Shown here: piece by piece, positions 31,912 to 40,759 of the stretch
Layout of the letters: every line of letters begins with the position of its first letter
How positions within the stretch are numbered: position 1 is the first letter of the stretch
Assembly: GCA_015061805.1 (NCBI GenBank)
Contig: SUVV01000011.1
Location: 1-64,000 of the forward strand
Reading direction: 5' to 3'
DNA: 64,000 bases
From: Lentisphaerota bacterium
GTDB lineage: Bacteria; Verrucomicrobiota; Lentisphaeria; Victivallales; Victivallaceae
Notes under the pieces: model-generated
What the model was told of the DNA's origin: nothing
Database searches by the model: none
The model's input: only the letters and a program-made list of their open reading frames with translations
Translations under genes and position numbers: made by a program

Positions 31912-33417
31912 ATGAAATACGGTCCGCTTTTCGGGATCTGCAGCAAACACCGTACCCCGGAAGATCTGATTGAAAATATTCTGCAGTTTGAAAATGCCGG
32001 AGCTCACGGCGTGGTTATCAACTTCGATGAACTTGACCGGCAATACTGGACATTTGACCACTTCAAAGCAATTCTCTCTGCGGGAAAAAGAGTAGAAACT
32101 TACGCATGTTTCTACCGGAACAAGCACACCACCGATCTCAATGATAAAACCCGTGCTGAATATTTACTCATGGCAAGTCTTGCCGGTGCCGACATTGTCG
32201 ATGTCATGGGGGATCTGTTCGACCCCACCCCGTTTGAACTCTCTTTGAATCCGGAAGCAGTGGCAAAACAGAAAGCATTGATCGCCCGACTCAAGCAGAA
32301 CGGCTCAACAGTTCTGATGTCATCGCACATACTGCAGTACCGTTCCTATGAGGATACATTGAAATATTTCCACACCCATCTGGAACGCGGAGCCGATATT
32401 TCCAAAGCGGTATTCGCCTGCACTTCCCAGGAGGAACTTATGGAAAGCCGACGCGTTTCTGATGAACTCTGCGCCAACTTTCCAATGCCGTTCGTCTATG
32501 TCTGCAGCGGCGAATTCGGCAAGAAATTCCAGCGTTACGAAACCCTGCTCAACGGCAGTCTGATGACCTTTGTCCGGCTCAATGACAACGATACTCAACC
32601 GGGAGTTAAGCAGGCTCTCGAATATATGAGAAGACACACTCCGTGGGCGGCCGCCGCAGAAAGATGCGACTGCGGAGAATTTATCGGCAAAACCGCAGTC
32701 ATCACCGGAGGTGCTTCCGGCATGGGACTGTTGGCCTCAAAACGCTTTGCCGCGCTCGGAGCATCAGTCCTTATGGTCGATATCAATAAAGATGCTCTGG
32801 AAAATGCCGCAAATGAGATCCGGGAACAAGGCGGCCGAGCGATTGCGGTTACCGCCGATGTCAGAAAATACAGTGATGCTGCAAATGCGGCAGAAACTGC
32901 CATCAAAGCGTTCGGCAGAATCGACTATCTGCTCTGTTTTGCCGGTGGATATGAACCGCGCTGCTGTAAAAGCAATGTCCCTTTTTATGAACAGCCCATC
33001 GAAGTCATTGATTGGGGGATCGATGTCAATTTGAAAGGTGCGGTCTACTTCGCCCGGGCATGTATGCCTGCGATGATAAAACAAAATTACGGTGTTTTCG
33101 TATGTCTGGGGTCGGTCAGCGGCGTCGAAGGAAACGGCAAAGGTCCCATGTACGGCACAAGCAAAAACGGTCTTTCGCAATTTGTCAAAGGCGTTGCACT
33201 TGCCGGAGCGCCGCACAATGTCCGTGCCGTATGTGTCGCGCCGGGGCCGGTCATGACCAGAAAAGGTATGGCGGCGATGAAAACTCCGCTGGGAAGAGCT
33301 GCTGAACCGATAGAAGTTGTTGATTTCATCATGCAACTGTGTTCGGATCGTTCAAGTTTCATCACCGGTTCGACTCACTTCATCGACGGCGGATATCTGT
33401 GTAACTTCGGACGCTGA
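31912..33417 (+). CDS. Type I 3-dehydroquinate dehydratase-like domain fused to a short-chain dehydrogenase
   Basis: A 501-residue fusion. Residues 1-~245 resemble type I dehydroquinases (Schiff-base TIM barrels): MSSHI with His139 at the position of the catalytic His, ADISKAVFAC with Lys165 at the Schiff-base Lys, and a closing GEFGKKFQRYETLLNGS like the family's G-x-x-G-x-x-x-R...GS. Residues ~256-501 are a complete SDR: TGGASGMG (265-272), CFAGG, VCLGSVSG, Tyr414/Lys418 in YGTSK, and the IDGGY ending. Type I DHQases dehydrate 3-dehydroquinate; joined to an SDR the enzyme might link dehydration to a redox step on quinate-, shikimate- or sugar-acid-like substrates. Ribosome-binding site AAGGAG. 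I know of no described protein with this architecture. Confidence 0.8.
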   Translation: MKYGPLFGICSKHRTPEDLIENILQFENAGAHGVVINFDELDRQYWTFDHFKAILSAGKRVETYACFYRNKHTTDLNDKTRAEYLLMASLAGADIVDVMGDLFDPTPFELSLNPEAVAKQKALIARLKQNGSTVLMSSHILQYRSYEDTLKYFHTHLERGADISKAVFACTSQEELMESRRVSDELCANFPMPFVYVCSGEFGKKFQRYETLLNGSLMTFVRLNDNDTQPGVKQALEYMRRHTPWAAAAERCDCGEFIGKTAVITGGASGMGLLASKRFAALGASVLMVDINKDALENAANEIREQGGRAIAVTADVRKYSDAANAAETAIKAFGRIDYLLCFAGGYEPRCCKSNVPFYEQPIEVIDWGIDVNLKGAVYFARACMPAMIKQNYGVFVCLGSVSGVEGNGKGPMYGTSKNGLSQFVKGVALAGAPHNVRAVCVAPGPVMTRKGMAAMKTPLGRAAEPIEVVDFIMQLCSDRSSFITGSTHFIDGGYLCNFGR

Positions 33418-33435
33418 ACGCAGGATGAATGGATT

Positions 33436-34608
33436 ATGAAAAATAAAATTCCGATAATGGTGGGCGTAATCGCCAGTATCTCTGCCGCTGCCGCTCCGGA
33501 AATAACATTGCAGCAGATAAAAACCGGTTTCAAGGGAAAATTCTGTTATGTTCATGCCCGGGCGGGAATGACTCCTGACGGCAGAGCGATCATCACTACT
33601 CAGCCGTTGCTCCTGAAAGGTACAGATGTTTTTTACAGTCTGGAAATGCTCAAAAGCAATGACGGCGGCAAGACATGGAGCAACTTTGAAAAATCAAAAA
33701 CTCTGATCCGGTATAAATATGATGCCGAACGGGAATATGTTATTTCTGATGCAACACCGTTTTATCATAAAAAAAGCGGCAAACTCATTATTACCGGACA
33801 CAGCGTTGTTTATTTGGGAAACCGCATAGCTCCCCCTCCCCGCCCGCGCCAAACGCTGTGGAGCATATTCGATTTTGCTTCCGGGGATTGGGAAAAACCG
33901 CGGCCGCTGGAAATGCCGGATGAGAAGTTCAACAGCGGTGCCGGTTCGACACAGATATTGGAACTGCCGGACGGCGATCTGCTGATCCCGGTTTATTGTG
34001 CTTCGGACGGAGGATTGAATTCACAGGTTCTCAAGTGCAGTTTTGACGGAAAATCATTAAAAGTCAAAGAGACCGGCTCACCGCTTTCAATCAATATCCG
34101 GCGCGGCTTATATGAACCATCGATAGCGGAACACAACGGCAGATATTTCCTTGCCATGCGAAACGACAAACAGGGATATATCGCGGTGAGCGATGATGGA
34201 TTGAATTATTCCGAACCGATCCCGTTGTGTTTTGATGATGGGCAAATTTCCGGGAATTACAACACCCAGATGCACTGGATAAAGGGCGGAAGCAAACTCT
34301 ATTTAGTCTACACCAGACGCGGAGCAGACAATGACCATGTATTCCGTCACCGGGCACCGCTGTTCATGGCAGAATTCGATCCGCAGGAACTCTGCATCAT
34401 CCGCAATACGGAAGTTGTCGCCGTTCCGGAACGGGGAGCGCGACTCGGCAACTTCGGCTGTCTGCAAATCAGCGACAACGAAGCCTGGGTTATTGCCGCA
34501 GAATGGATGCAGACTACCGCGCCGGATCCATCGGACTATACAAAATGTATGAAGTACGGCAGTGACAATTCCATCTGGATAGCCAAGATCAAATTCAAAG
34601 AAAAATAA
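33436..34608 (+). CDS. Exported sialidase-family (BNR/Asp-box) protein
   Basis: A 390-residue protein with a short signal sequence (residues 1-20, ending SAAAA). One Asp box, SNDGGKTWS, is clear near residue 76, and further strands (YIAVSDDGLNYSEP, NYNTQMHWIKGG, LVYTRRG) show the six-bladed sialidase propeller. Candidate catalytic residues include the RAG-x-x-x-x-DGR start. Family members hydrolyse terminal sialic acids or act on other glycans; only an experiment can separate true sialidases from look-alikes. Third gene of the operon with the MDR and DHQase-SDR genes. Confidence 0.72.
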   Translation: MKNKIPIMVGVIASISAAAAPEITLQQIKTGFKGKFCYVHARAGMTPDGRAIITTQPLLLKGTDVFYSLEMLKSNDGGKTWSNFEKSKTLIRYKYDAEREYVISDATPFYHKKSGKLIITGHSVVYLGNRIAPPPRPRQTLWSIFDFASGDWEKPRPLEMPDEKFNSGAGSTQILELPDGDLLIPVYCASDGGLNSQVLKCSFDGKSLKVKETGSPLSINIRRGLYEPSIAEHNGRYFLAMRNDKQGYIAVSDDGLNYSEPIPLCFDDGQISGNYNTQMHWIKGGSKLYLVYTRRGADNDHVFRHRAPLFMAEFDPQELCIIRNTEVVAVPERGARLGNFGCLQISDNEAWVIAAEWMQTTAPDPSDYTKCMKYGSDNSIWIAKIKFKEK

Positions 34609-34633
34609 TTTTACTTTTTTTCCAAAAACCGAC

Positions 34634-34662
34634 TTGTATTTACCAGTTCACGGCACTATATT
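34634..34662 (+). promoter_or_regulatory. Promoter of the DUF3142 operon
   Basis: TTGTAT (34634-34639) and TATATT (34657-34662), 17-bp spacer, 39 bp before ATG 34702. Confidence 0.5.
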
Positions 34663-34701
34663 TCACCCTCTCCAAAAATTTACACAAAGGGTGGATTGTC
34701 T

Positions 34702-35802
34702 ATGCGTTCCGGAATCATTTTTTGCCTGCTGCCGCTGCTGTTGAATGCGGCAAAACCGGATGTTTACGTCTGGCAGCGCAAACACACCCCGGAACTGGAA
34801 TCCGGTATCATTGAATTTCAGAAATCCGGAGGCGGCAAATTCTATTTCCTGGCGGGCGAACTTGAAAATGACCGAACTATATCCGTTCCTTATCCGCCTT
34901 TTCACTTCATGTCGGCAAAACGCATAACTCCGGTCATCCGCATCCACATCAAACATCTTAAAAGCACTCCGGAAAAACTCGCTGCCAAAGTGTTGAAACT
35001 CTACGCACCGTGGCAGAAGTGCAGTTCTCTGCAAATCGATCTGGATGCCCCGGAAAGCAAAATCGATTACTACACCTCATTGATGAAAGAGTTGCGCGAA
35101 CAACTTCCTGATGTTGAATTGTCAGCAACCGTACTGCCCTGCCATTTGCGTCACCGGGAAAAATTCCGCAAATTAGCCGGCGCCTGCGATTTCTACGTCC
35201 TGCAAATCCACGGTCTGGAAAAACGCAACGGCGAATTTTCACTCATCAACAAAAAAACTGCGCTTGAAGCGATTTCCCGTGCGGTCAATCTCAAGCGGAA
35301 ATTCAAAATCGCCATACCGGTCTATTCGCACAATATCAACGGGATCACCGTCAAACCGGATTTGGAACTGGTTCGCAATATCTGCCGCTTTGCCAATCGC
35401 AATAACATCGGGATAATCATCTTCCGTTTGTGGTCGCGCGGCGATGGTGAAACTCTCTTTGTCGCAGCTTTACTTGATATCTGCCGGGACACCCGCAACT
35501 ATCCAGCCATGATTGATCACCGCTGGGACAAATCTTCCGATGGAGCATGGCACTTGTATATCCGTAACTTCGGATATTTTTCTGAAACAATTTCCCTTGA
35601 TTTACAATGGGCACCGGGCTTTATTATCACCGATGCCGACACTTTCAATGGAGCAGAATTTTCTTTTGACCGTAAAAAATTGACGCTCACGCTGCCGCCG
35701 GATCAGGAGGAAAAAGTCTTTCTATGGCTGCGTACCCCTGCTCCGTTTGACAAAGCGAATTCACCATTAACCATAACCGGAAAGGACACTCACGCAAAAT
35801 GA
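34702..35802 (+). CDS. DUF3142 family exported protein
   Basis: A 366-residue protein with a short signal peptide (ending LLNAA-K). Family-like segments: DVYVWQRKHTPEL, VIRIHIKHL, SLQIDLDAPESKIDYYTSL, LSATVLPCHLR, DFYVLQIHGLE, IAIPVYSHN and GIIIFRLWSRGD. These give a TIM-barrel-like pattern with conserved acidic residues, reminiscent of glycoside hydrolases, but no activity has been described to my knowledge. It overlaps the next gene by 4 bp; pairing of a DUF3142 gene with a large solenoid gene is also seen in proteobacteria. The ATG at 34702 has a GGGTGG site upstream. Confidence 0.75.
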   Translation: MRSGIIFCLLPLLLNAAKPDVYVWQRKHTPELESGIIEFQKSGGGKFYFLAGELENDRTISVPYPPFHFMSAKRITPVIRIHIKHLKSTPEKLAAKVLKLYAPWQKCSSLQIDLDAPESKIDYYTSLMKELREQLPDVELSATVLPCHLRHREKFRKLAGACDFYVLQIHGLEKRNGEFSLINKKTALEAISRAVNLKRKFKIAIPVYSHNINGITVKPDLELVRNICRFANRNNIGIIIFRLWSRGDGETLFVAALLDICRDTRNYPAMIDHRWDKSSDGAWHLYIRNFGYFSETISLDLQWAPGFIITDADTFNGAEFSFDRKKLTLTLPPDQEEKVFLWLRTPAPFDKANSPLTITGKDTHAK

Positions 35803-37820
35803 ATTTGAAACTCCCGCTCATCCTCTCAACTGTAACCGCCGTAATCTCCTCCGCTCCGGCATGCGCTCCTTATTTTTCGCCCTCTTATCTGGCTCCCGGT
35901 AATGCCTATTCGGTTACCCTGAATAAAAAAGCCGCATTCAAGCGTTTTGTTCAAATGCATCAGGATCTGCTCCCTGCCCCGTTTGCGTTTCCGATGGGGA
36001 CAAGCACTCTTAAGGCGGAAAGAATCGATTTTGCCAATGCGGTAAAAAAACGTCTGACAAAACTCTCCGTTGAAAAACAGGAAGAATTGATTGACAAGTA
36101 CACCGAAATTACCACTTTGTGGCGACAGGGACAACGCTTACCAAAAAATGAACGACCGGAACGGATGCTGCCGCCGGAACTGCTTGAATTCGAACTGTAT
36201 TTATACGGCTACGAAGAATTGCTCAAAAACAGCGAACTTGCCGACACTCCCGCCGCATGGAAAAAACTGCTGGATCTTCCCGCTGAACAGCGCCATTACC
36301 GCACCGCCTGGGTTCATTTCATGCTGGGAAATCACTTCAAAAATGATTGCCACATCCACTACGAAAACTGCCGCAATGCCGTCCGTTCCGGTTTTGCCGA
36401 TACCGCCGGGGTCGCCTTGCGCAGTTACACGCTGGAAATCCGTTACAGCAAGCACCCGGCGCTGGTCATCCGCCGCGCCGCCGAAGCCGAATTGAGCGGT
36501 TCGCCGTTGGAATTCATCAACACTATCGACCGCTACTGGATAAAAAAACGTTCCACACCGGAGTATCTCATCATGCTCGAAGATCCGTTGGCAAGAGAAT
36601 TTCTGGCGATCGCAGACCATTCTCCGCGCTTTGACAAAATGATAGGAAACTATAAACTCCGCAGCGCCGACATCCGTGCCTGTCATGCTTACGCAAAAGG
36701 TGACATGGTTCTTGCCCGCAACTATCTGAAGAAATTGAAAAAGCCCACGCTGCTTTCAGTTTACATCGAAGCCAAACTCGCCCGCCATACCGGAAACACT
36801 TTCCTCGCCGCAAAAAAATTGCGCCAATGGCTCAAGATGGCAGAAAAAGCAACTCCGGTCGATAAAAATGACCTGATCGATGTCTATGATTACCATAACA
36901 AAATCAATGCAGAAAAGGATGTTTACGGTCTGCTTGGCAGTGCGTTGATTTTCCGGCACAACTTTCTGGAAGCGGCAGAATATTTCTACCGGGCGAATTC
37001 CGAAACCGATCTTCACATCATCCTTGAACGCTTTTTCACCCTGGATGAAGCCGCCGGTTTTGTGGCAAAACTGGGAAATTCCCAACTCGACAAGCAGTAT
37101 AAATATCTGGTTTCCCGCCGGGCTTTCCGCGAAAGCAACTTTGAACTTGCCGCACGTTATCTTCCGGAAAATGAATTGCCTAACCTGAAAAACTACATCA
37201 GTTTTATGGAACAGAGCAACAATAAGTCGCTGGATACCGACACCCGCGCCATCGCACTTTACAATGCAGCAAAGATCCTCCGTTATCACGGCATGGAACT
37301 TGCCGGGACCCAGGAGGCTCCGGACTACTTCCCCGGCGGATTCGGAACCGGCCTGCCGTATGACTTCTGCAATGACTGCCGATACAACAAATACCTCGGA
37401 CGCTGGACATTGTGCCGGGAACATATTGCATGGCATAATAACGACAATACATTAAGTTTCCCCGGCTTCAACGCTCCGAAAGATTACCGGAATATGCCTC
37501 AAACCCAGCGTTATCACTATCGATATGGAGCCGCACGGCTTGCCATGAAAGCAGGAAACATCGCACAGGACGATGATCTGCGCGCAATAATCTATATTTT
37601 CGGCGGCAACTGCCTGCGCAAGACCAGTTTGCCCGAAGCGGACATTTTTTATAAAATGCTGGTCAACGAATGCCGGGGCAGTCTGTTGAGCAAACTTGCC
37701 GACCGTCAGCGCTGGTTCCCGACGGACTGCGTCCGGATGAATAAAGAAGTCAATCACCCGACTCCGCTTAAAGATATGGCGGCGGTAAAAGCGTTGATCA
37801 ATGAGATATTTCCCAAATAA
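35799..37820 (+). CDS. Exported helical-solenoid (TPR-like) hypothetical protein
   Basis: A 673-residue protein with a signal peptide ending ACA around residue 22. The body is almost wholly alpha-helical with repeated 30-40-residue helix pairs (AYAKGDMVLARNYLKKLKK, IEAKLARHTGNTFLAAKKL, ALIFRHNFLEAAEYFYRA), as in TPR/Sel1-like solenoids, so a protein-binding role in the periplasm is likely. A Cys pair in DFCNDCRYNKY near 525 could bind metal or form a disulfide. Translation is coupled to the DUF3142 gene, suggesting that the two proteins form a complex. I do not recognise a named family. Confidence 0.65.
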   Translation: MNLKLPLILSTVTAVISSAPACAPYFSPSYLAPGNAYSVTLNKKAAFKRFVQMHQDLLPAPFAFPMGTSTLKAERIDFANAVKKRLTKLSVEKQEELIDKYTEITTLWRQGQRLPKNERPERMLPPELLEFELYLYGYEELLKNSELADTPAAWKKLLDLPAEQRHYRTAWVHFMLGNHFKNDCHIHYENCRNAVRSGFADTAGVALRSYTLEIRYSKHPALVIRRAAEAELSGSPLEFINTIDRYWIKKRSTPEYLIMLEDPLAREFLAIADHSPRFDKMIGNYKLRSADIRACHAYAKGDMVLARNYLKKLKKPTLLSVYIEAKLARHTGNTFLAAKKLRQWLKMAEKATPVDKNDLIDVYDYHNKINAEKDVYGLLGSALIFRHNFLEAAEYFYRANSETDLHIILERFFTLDEAAGFVAKLGNSQLDKQYKYLVSRRAFRESNFELAARYLPENELPNLKNYISFMEQSNNKSLDTDTRAIALYNAAKILRYHGMELAGTQEAPDYFPGGFGTGLPYDFCNDCRYNKYLGRWTLCREHIAWHNNDNTLSFPGFNAPKDYRNMPQTQRYHYRYGAARLAMKAGNIAQDDDLRAIIYIFGGNCLRKTSLPEADIFYKMLVNECRGSLLSKLADRQRWFPTDCVRMNKEVNHPTPLKDMAAVKALINEIFPK

Positions 37821-37981
37821 AGAAAATTGTCTCAGCAAAAGAAGAAGATGATTTGAAACGCAATCCGGCAAGTTTCTCCACCCGCGCCAACTTTTCGGGA
37901 TACTTCTGACGTTGGAGAGTTGTCAACGGAATATTGTTCCATATATTTACGCAGTTCGTTGCGGCTGGTCTCTTTCGTTTT

Positions 37982-39328
37982 TTATTTTCCTTTTTTGATT
38001 TTTGCCATATAATCAGCCAGCGCCTTGTTGAAATGATGTTCTCCGGCGGTGTGCGGAGCTGTCGGCGTGGTGGTCATGAATTTGGCAGTATCTTTGGGCA
38101 GATTGTTGTAAAAAGCGTAAACGCTGGTAGGACAACAGACCGTGTCGATAAATCCGGTACAGGTGTAGATCGGGCATTTGATACGGCGGCCGAAGAAAAC
38201 ATCATCATAGTATGCCATGGTTTTGGTGGCTTTTTCGACTTCAGCTTTATCTTTCAAATCCTGATAAACTCTGGGCCAGCCGCTCTGACGTCCGGCAAGA
38301 CATCCGGAGTGGTCGCTCATCGCAGGAACCATCGCACGACACATGGTGACATCGGGATCGAGAGCAGCGGCAACGATCGTCTGGGCACCGCCCTGACTGC
38401 CGCCGTTGACGATCAGGTTTTCGCCGTCCCATTCCGGAAGCGATTTAACATACTGCAAAGCACGGATAACGCGCATGTAGACATTTTTGTAGAAATATTT
38501 TTCCCGGTCTTCTTTGCCGGAGTGGTTGTATCTGCCGCCGCACTCTTTACCGATGGCAATGCGCGTTTTCTGATAGAATTCCTTAGATTTGCCATTGGCA
38601 ATACCGTGGGCGTTGACGTCAAACACAATGATGCCCATAGCAGCGTATTTATGCTGGATGGTGGAGCTGCGGAAACCGGCGCCGTGGTAGGTGACCATCA
38701 CCGGAAGCGACTTCGGTCTGGCATTTTCCGGAATGATGAGATATCCGGAAACGGGACGGTTGGCAATACAGTTTACTTTCATATCGTAAACTTTGTATTT
38801 GCCCATGAGATTTTTCGGAGTGATGTCAACTTTTTCCAGAACCTTGATGGGCTGAGCGAGAACCGCTTTTCTGATATTGCCCCAGAACTCATCGAAGTCG
38901 GCAGGTTCTTTGATGGCGATATCGATCTTTTCCGGCTCGATCATCGCGCCGATACCGCCGGAAACGTTACGATCGACCATCTTGCCCCGGTACATCACCT
39001 TGCGGCGGAGAACTTTGCCGTTTGGACCTTTGAATGTGCAATAGAGATGAACCCAGCCGGGTTTATCCAGACTGGTACTCAATGTCAGCGGTTTTTCCGA
39101 AACCGCCGCAGTTCCGGTTTTGACCGGCTTATTATTGTGATTGAGTTTGTATTCAACGGTGTATCCGGCAGGCACTTTGCCATCAGCAAAAAGCTGGGCG
39201 GTAAAAGTGATTTTTTCTCCTGCTTTGTAAAAAGCCTCCGGCTTGCAGGTGGTGAACTTCATGGTATATTCGACCGCCTCAAGCGAAAAGAGCGCAGCGA
39301 ATACAGCCAGCAGTACAAATTTTTTCAT
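37982..39328 (-). CDS. Acetylxylan esterase / cephalosporin C deacetylase family esterase
   Basis: A 448-residue exported protein (signal peptide 1-18). An N-terminal beta-sandwich (~20-130) precedes an AXE1-type alpha/beta-hydrolase domain: PADFDEFWGNIRKAVL, the oxyanion YHGAGF, nucleophile motif GGSQGG, catalytic Asp in CTGFIDTVCCPTSVYA and His in APHTAGEHH. CE7 esterases deacetylate xylo-oligosaccharides and other acetylated sugars. The extra N-terminal domain is common in Bacteroidetes and PVC homologues. The start has a GGAG site nine bases upstream. Confidence 0.88.
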   Translation of the reverse strand: MKKFVLLAVFAALFSLEAVEYTMKFTTCKPEAFYKAGEKITFTAQLFADGKVPAGYTVEYKLNHNNKPVKTGTAAVSEKPLTLSTSLDKPGWVHLYCTFKGPNGKVLRRKVMYRGKMVDRNVSGGIGAMIEPEKIDIAIKEPADFDEFWGNIRKAVLAQPIKVLEKVDITPKNLMGKYKVYDMKVNCIANRPVSGYLIIPENARPKSLPVMVTYHGAGFRSSTIQHKYAAMGIIVFDVNAHGIANGKSKEFYQKTRIAIGKECGGRYNHSGKEDREKYFYKNVYMRVIRALQYVKSLPEWDGENLIVNGGSQGGAQTIVAAALDPDVTMCRAMVPAMSDHSGCLAGRQSGWPRVYQDLKDKAEVEKATKTMAYYDDVFFGRRIKCPIYTCTGFIDTVCCPTSVYAFYNNLPKDTAKFMTTTPTAPHTAGEHHFNKALADYMAKIKKGK

Positions 39329-39489
39329 TTTTCAACTCCATCTTATTTGGGTGTTATATCAGAAAATACCGGTGCGGTTAATATACTACACTTTGCAAAA
39401 ATTTACAATAGAAGTATAAAATTTTTCAACCGGTCAACATTCCTGCAAAAAATCGGTGAATTTTTCAACAAATTTCAGAAAAATCCCCC

Positions 39490-39518
39490 TTGAAAACCAC
39501 CGCAATACAGTATATAGT
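39490..39518 (+). promoter_or_regulatory. Promoter of mraY
   Basis: TTGAAA (39490-39495) and TATAGT (39513-39518), 17-bp spacer, 53 bp before the ATG. Confidence 0.45.
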
Positions 39519-39571
39519 ATGTACCTCACACGATTTGCATTTTCACCCACAACACATAGAGGTTTTTGTAT

Positions 39572-40666
39572 ATGCTTTACTATCTTGCTCTGTTCAAGAA
39601 TTCCTGCGGTCCGCTCCGTCTGTTTGATTATGTTACTTTCCGCGCCGGCGGCGCCGCGGCGACCGCCTTTTTCATCGTGCTGCTGCTGGGCGCTCCCTTT
39701 GCCCGGATGCTCCGCAACCTCAACTTGCGCGCGGCTGACCGTTACGACGGACTCATCCCCCCCGAACTTCTGGACAAACGCAAAAACAGCACCCCCTGCA
39801 TGGGTGGAGTGCTGATGCTGGCAAGCATTGTGATATCCTCTCTGCTCTGGCTGCGCCCCTCCAGTCTTATCGGTTGGATCCTGGTCGGCGGAACCACGCT
39901 TTTCGGTGCTTTGGGCTTTGTCGATGATGCGTTGAAAGTTTTCCGTCAGGATCGGGACGGTCTGCCGGAAAAGCCGAAACTTGCCGGACAATTCCTGATC
40001 GCCGCCATTGCAGTTTGTGCTTTCAGCTTTGCTCCGGAAACCTCCGGACTGATGAAAAACTTTTATATTCCCTTTCTCAAAACGCCGCTCTTTTCCGGAA
40101 GCTGGCTGATTCCGGCATTTTCGGTGCTGGCGATCGCGGTGATGGTCAATGCGGTCAACTTCACCGACGGCAAGGATGGTCTGGCTTCGGGATGTACGAT
40201 TTTCTGTTCATTCACCTTTGCGGTATTCACCTATTTGATGGGACACAAGATTTTTGCCAACTACCTCGACCTGCCATTTATCAGCGGTATCGAAGAAGCG
40301 GTGGTATTTGCTTTCGCCATCTGCGGCTGCTGTATCGGATTCCTCTGGCACAACTGCCATCCGGCGGCGATGTTCATGGGAGATACCGGAAGTCTGGCAC
40401 TCGGCGGAGCGATCTCTCTGCTGGCAGTACTGGTGCGTCAGGAAATTCTGATGTTTGTTGTCGGCGGAGTATTCACCATGGAATTTGCTTCTGTGGTACT
40501 GCAGCGCTATTACTACAAGATGACCCAAAAGCGGATTTTCCTCTGCTCTCCCATCCACCACCACTTTGAACGTCTCGGCTGGACCGAAACCCAGATCGTC
40601 GTACGCTTCTGGATCCTCTCCGGCCTCTTTGCCATGATTGCGCTCGGAACCCTGAAACTCCGCTGA
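39572..40666 (+). CDS. mraY: Phospho-N-acetylmuramoyl-pentapeptide transferase (MraY)
   Basis: A 364-residue membrane enzyme making lipid I from UDP-MurNAc-pentapeptide and undecaprenyl phosphate. Diagnostic motifs: KRKNSTPCMGGVLML, LGFVDDALKVF (catalytic Asp pair), NAVNFTDGKDGLASG, FMGDTGSLALGGA and CSPIHHHFE. About ten membrane helices; length is normal. Unlike in most bacteria it is not embedded in a dcw cluster: neighbours are an esterase and an ankyrin protein, and it has its own promoter. The ATG at 39572 follows AGAGG; a TTG two codons upstream is an alternative. Confidence 0.96.
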   Translation: MLYYLALFKNSCGPLRLFDYVTFRAGGAAATAFFIVLLLGAPFARMLRNLNLRAADRYDGLIPPELLDKRKNSTPCMGGVLMLASIVISSLLWLRPSSLIGWILVGGTTLFGALGFVDDALKVFRQDRDGLPEKPKLAGQFLIAAIAVCAFSFAPETSGLMKNFYIPFLKTPLFSGSWLIPAFSVLAIAVMVNAVNFTDGKDGLASGCTIFCSFTFAVFTYLMGHKIFANYLDLPFISGIEEAVVFAFAICGCCIGFLWHNCHPAAMFMGDTGSLALGGAISLLAVLVRQEILMFVVGGVFTMEFASVVLQRYYYKMTQKRIFLCSPIHHHFERLGWTETQIVVRFWILSGLFAMIALGTLKLR

Positions 40667-40702
40667 TTGCAAAGATTTCCCGTTTCCGGCACTTGATTTT
40701 AC

Positions 40703-40753
40703 ACTTCTCCATCGTAAGTTGATTATTGAAGAAACCGCTTGCGATGGAGGAGT
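40703..40753 (+). promoter_or_regulatory. 16-bp leader hairpin burying the ribosome-binding site of the ankyrin gene
   Basis: The 16 bases at 40703-40718 pair without interruption with 40738-40753 (14 Watson-Crick and two G-U pairs), with a 19-nt loop. The right arm contains the whole GGAGGAG ribosome-binding site (40746-40752), which sits 7 bp before the ATG at 40760. There is no T tract, so a simple mraY terminator is unlikely. The structure should block ribosome entry unless melted or remodelled. Confidence 0.65.
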
Positions 40754-40759
40754 TATTTT

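Noticed and set aside
37821-37981. Minus-strand protein-like stretch (ELRKYMEQYSVDN) between two genes
   Set aside because: No ribosome-binding site, only ~36 codons from its ATG, and no family recognised. Perhaps a decayed gene end, but not supportable.
37934-39493. 519-codon plus-strand open frame opposite the acetylxylan esterase gene
   Set aside because: Antisense shadow: the opposite strand encodes a full esterase with all catalytic motifs, and the plus-strand product is a low-quality Phe/Gly/Arg-rich sequence without family features.
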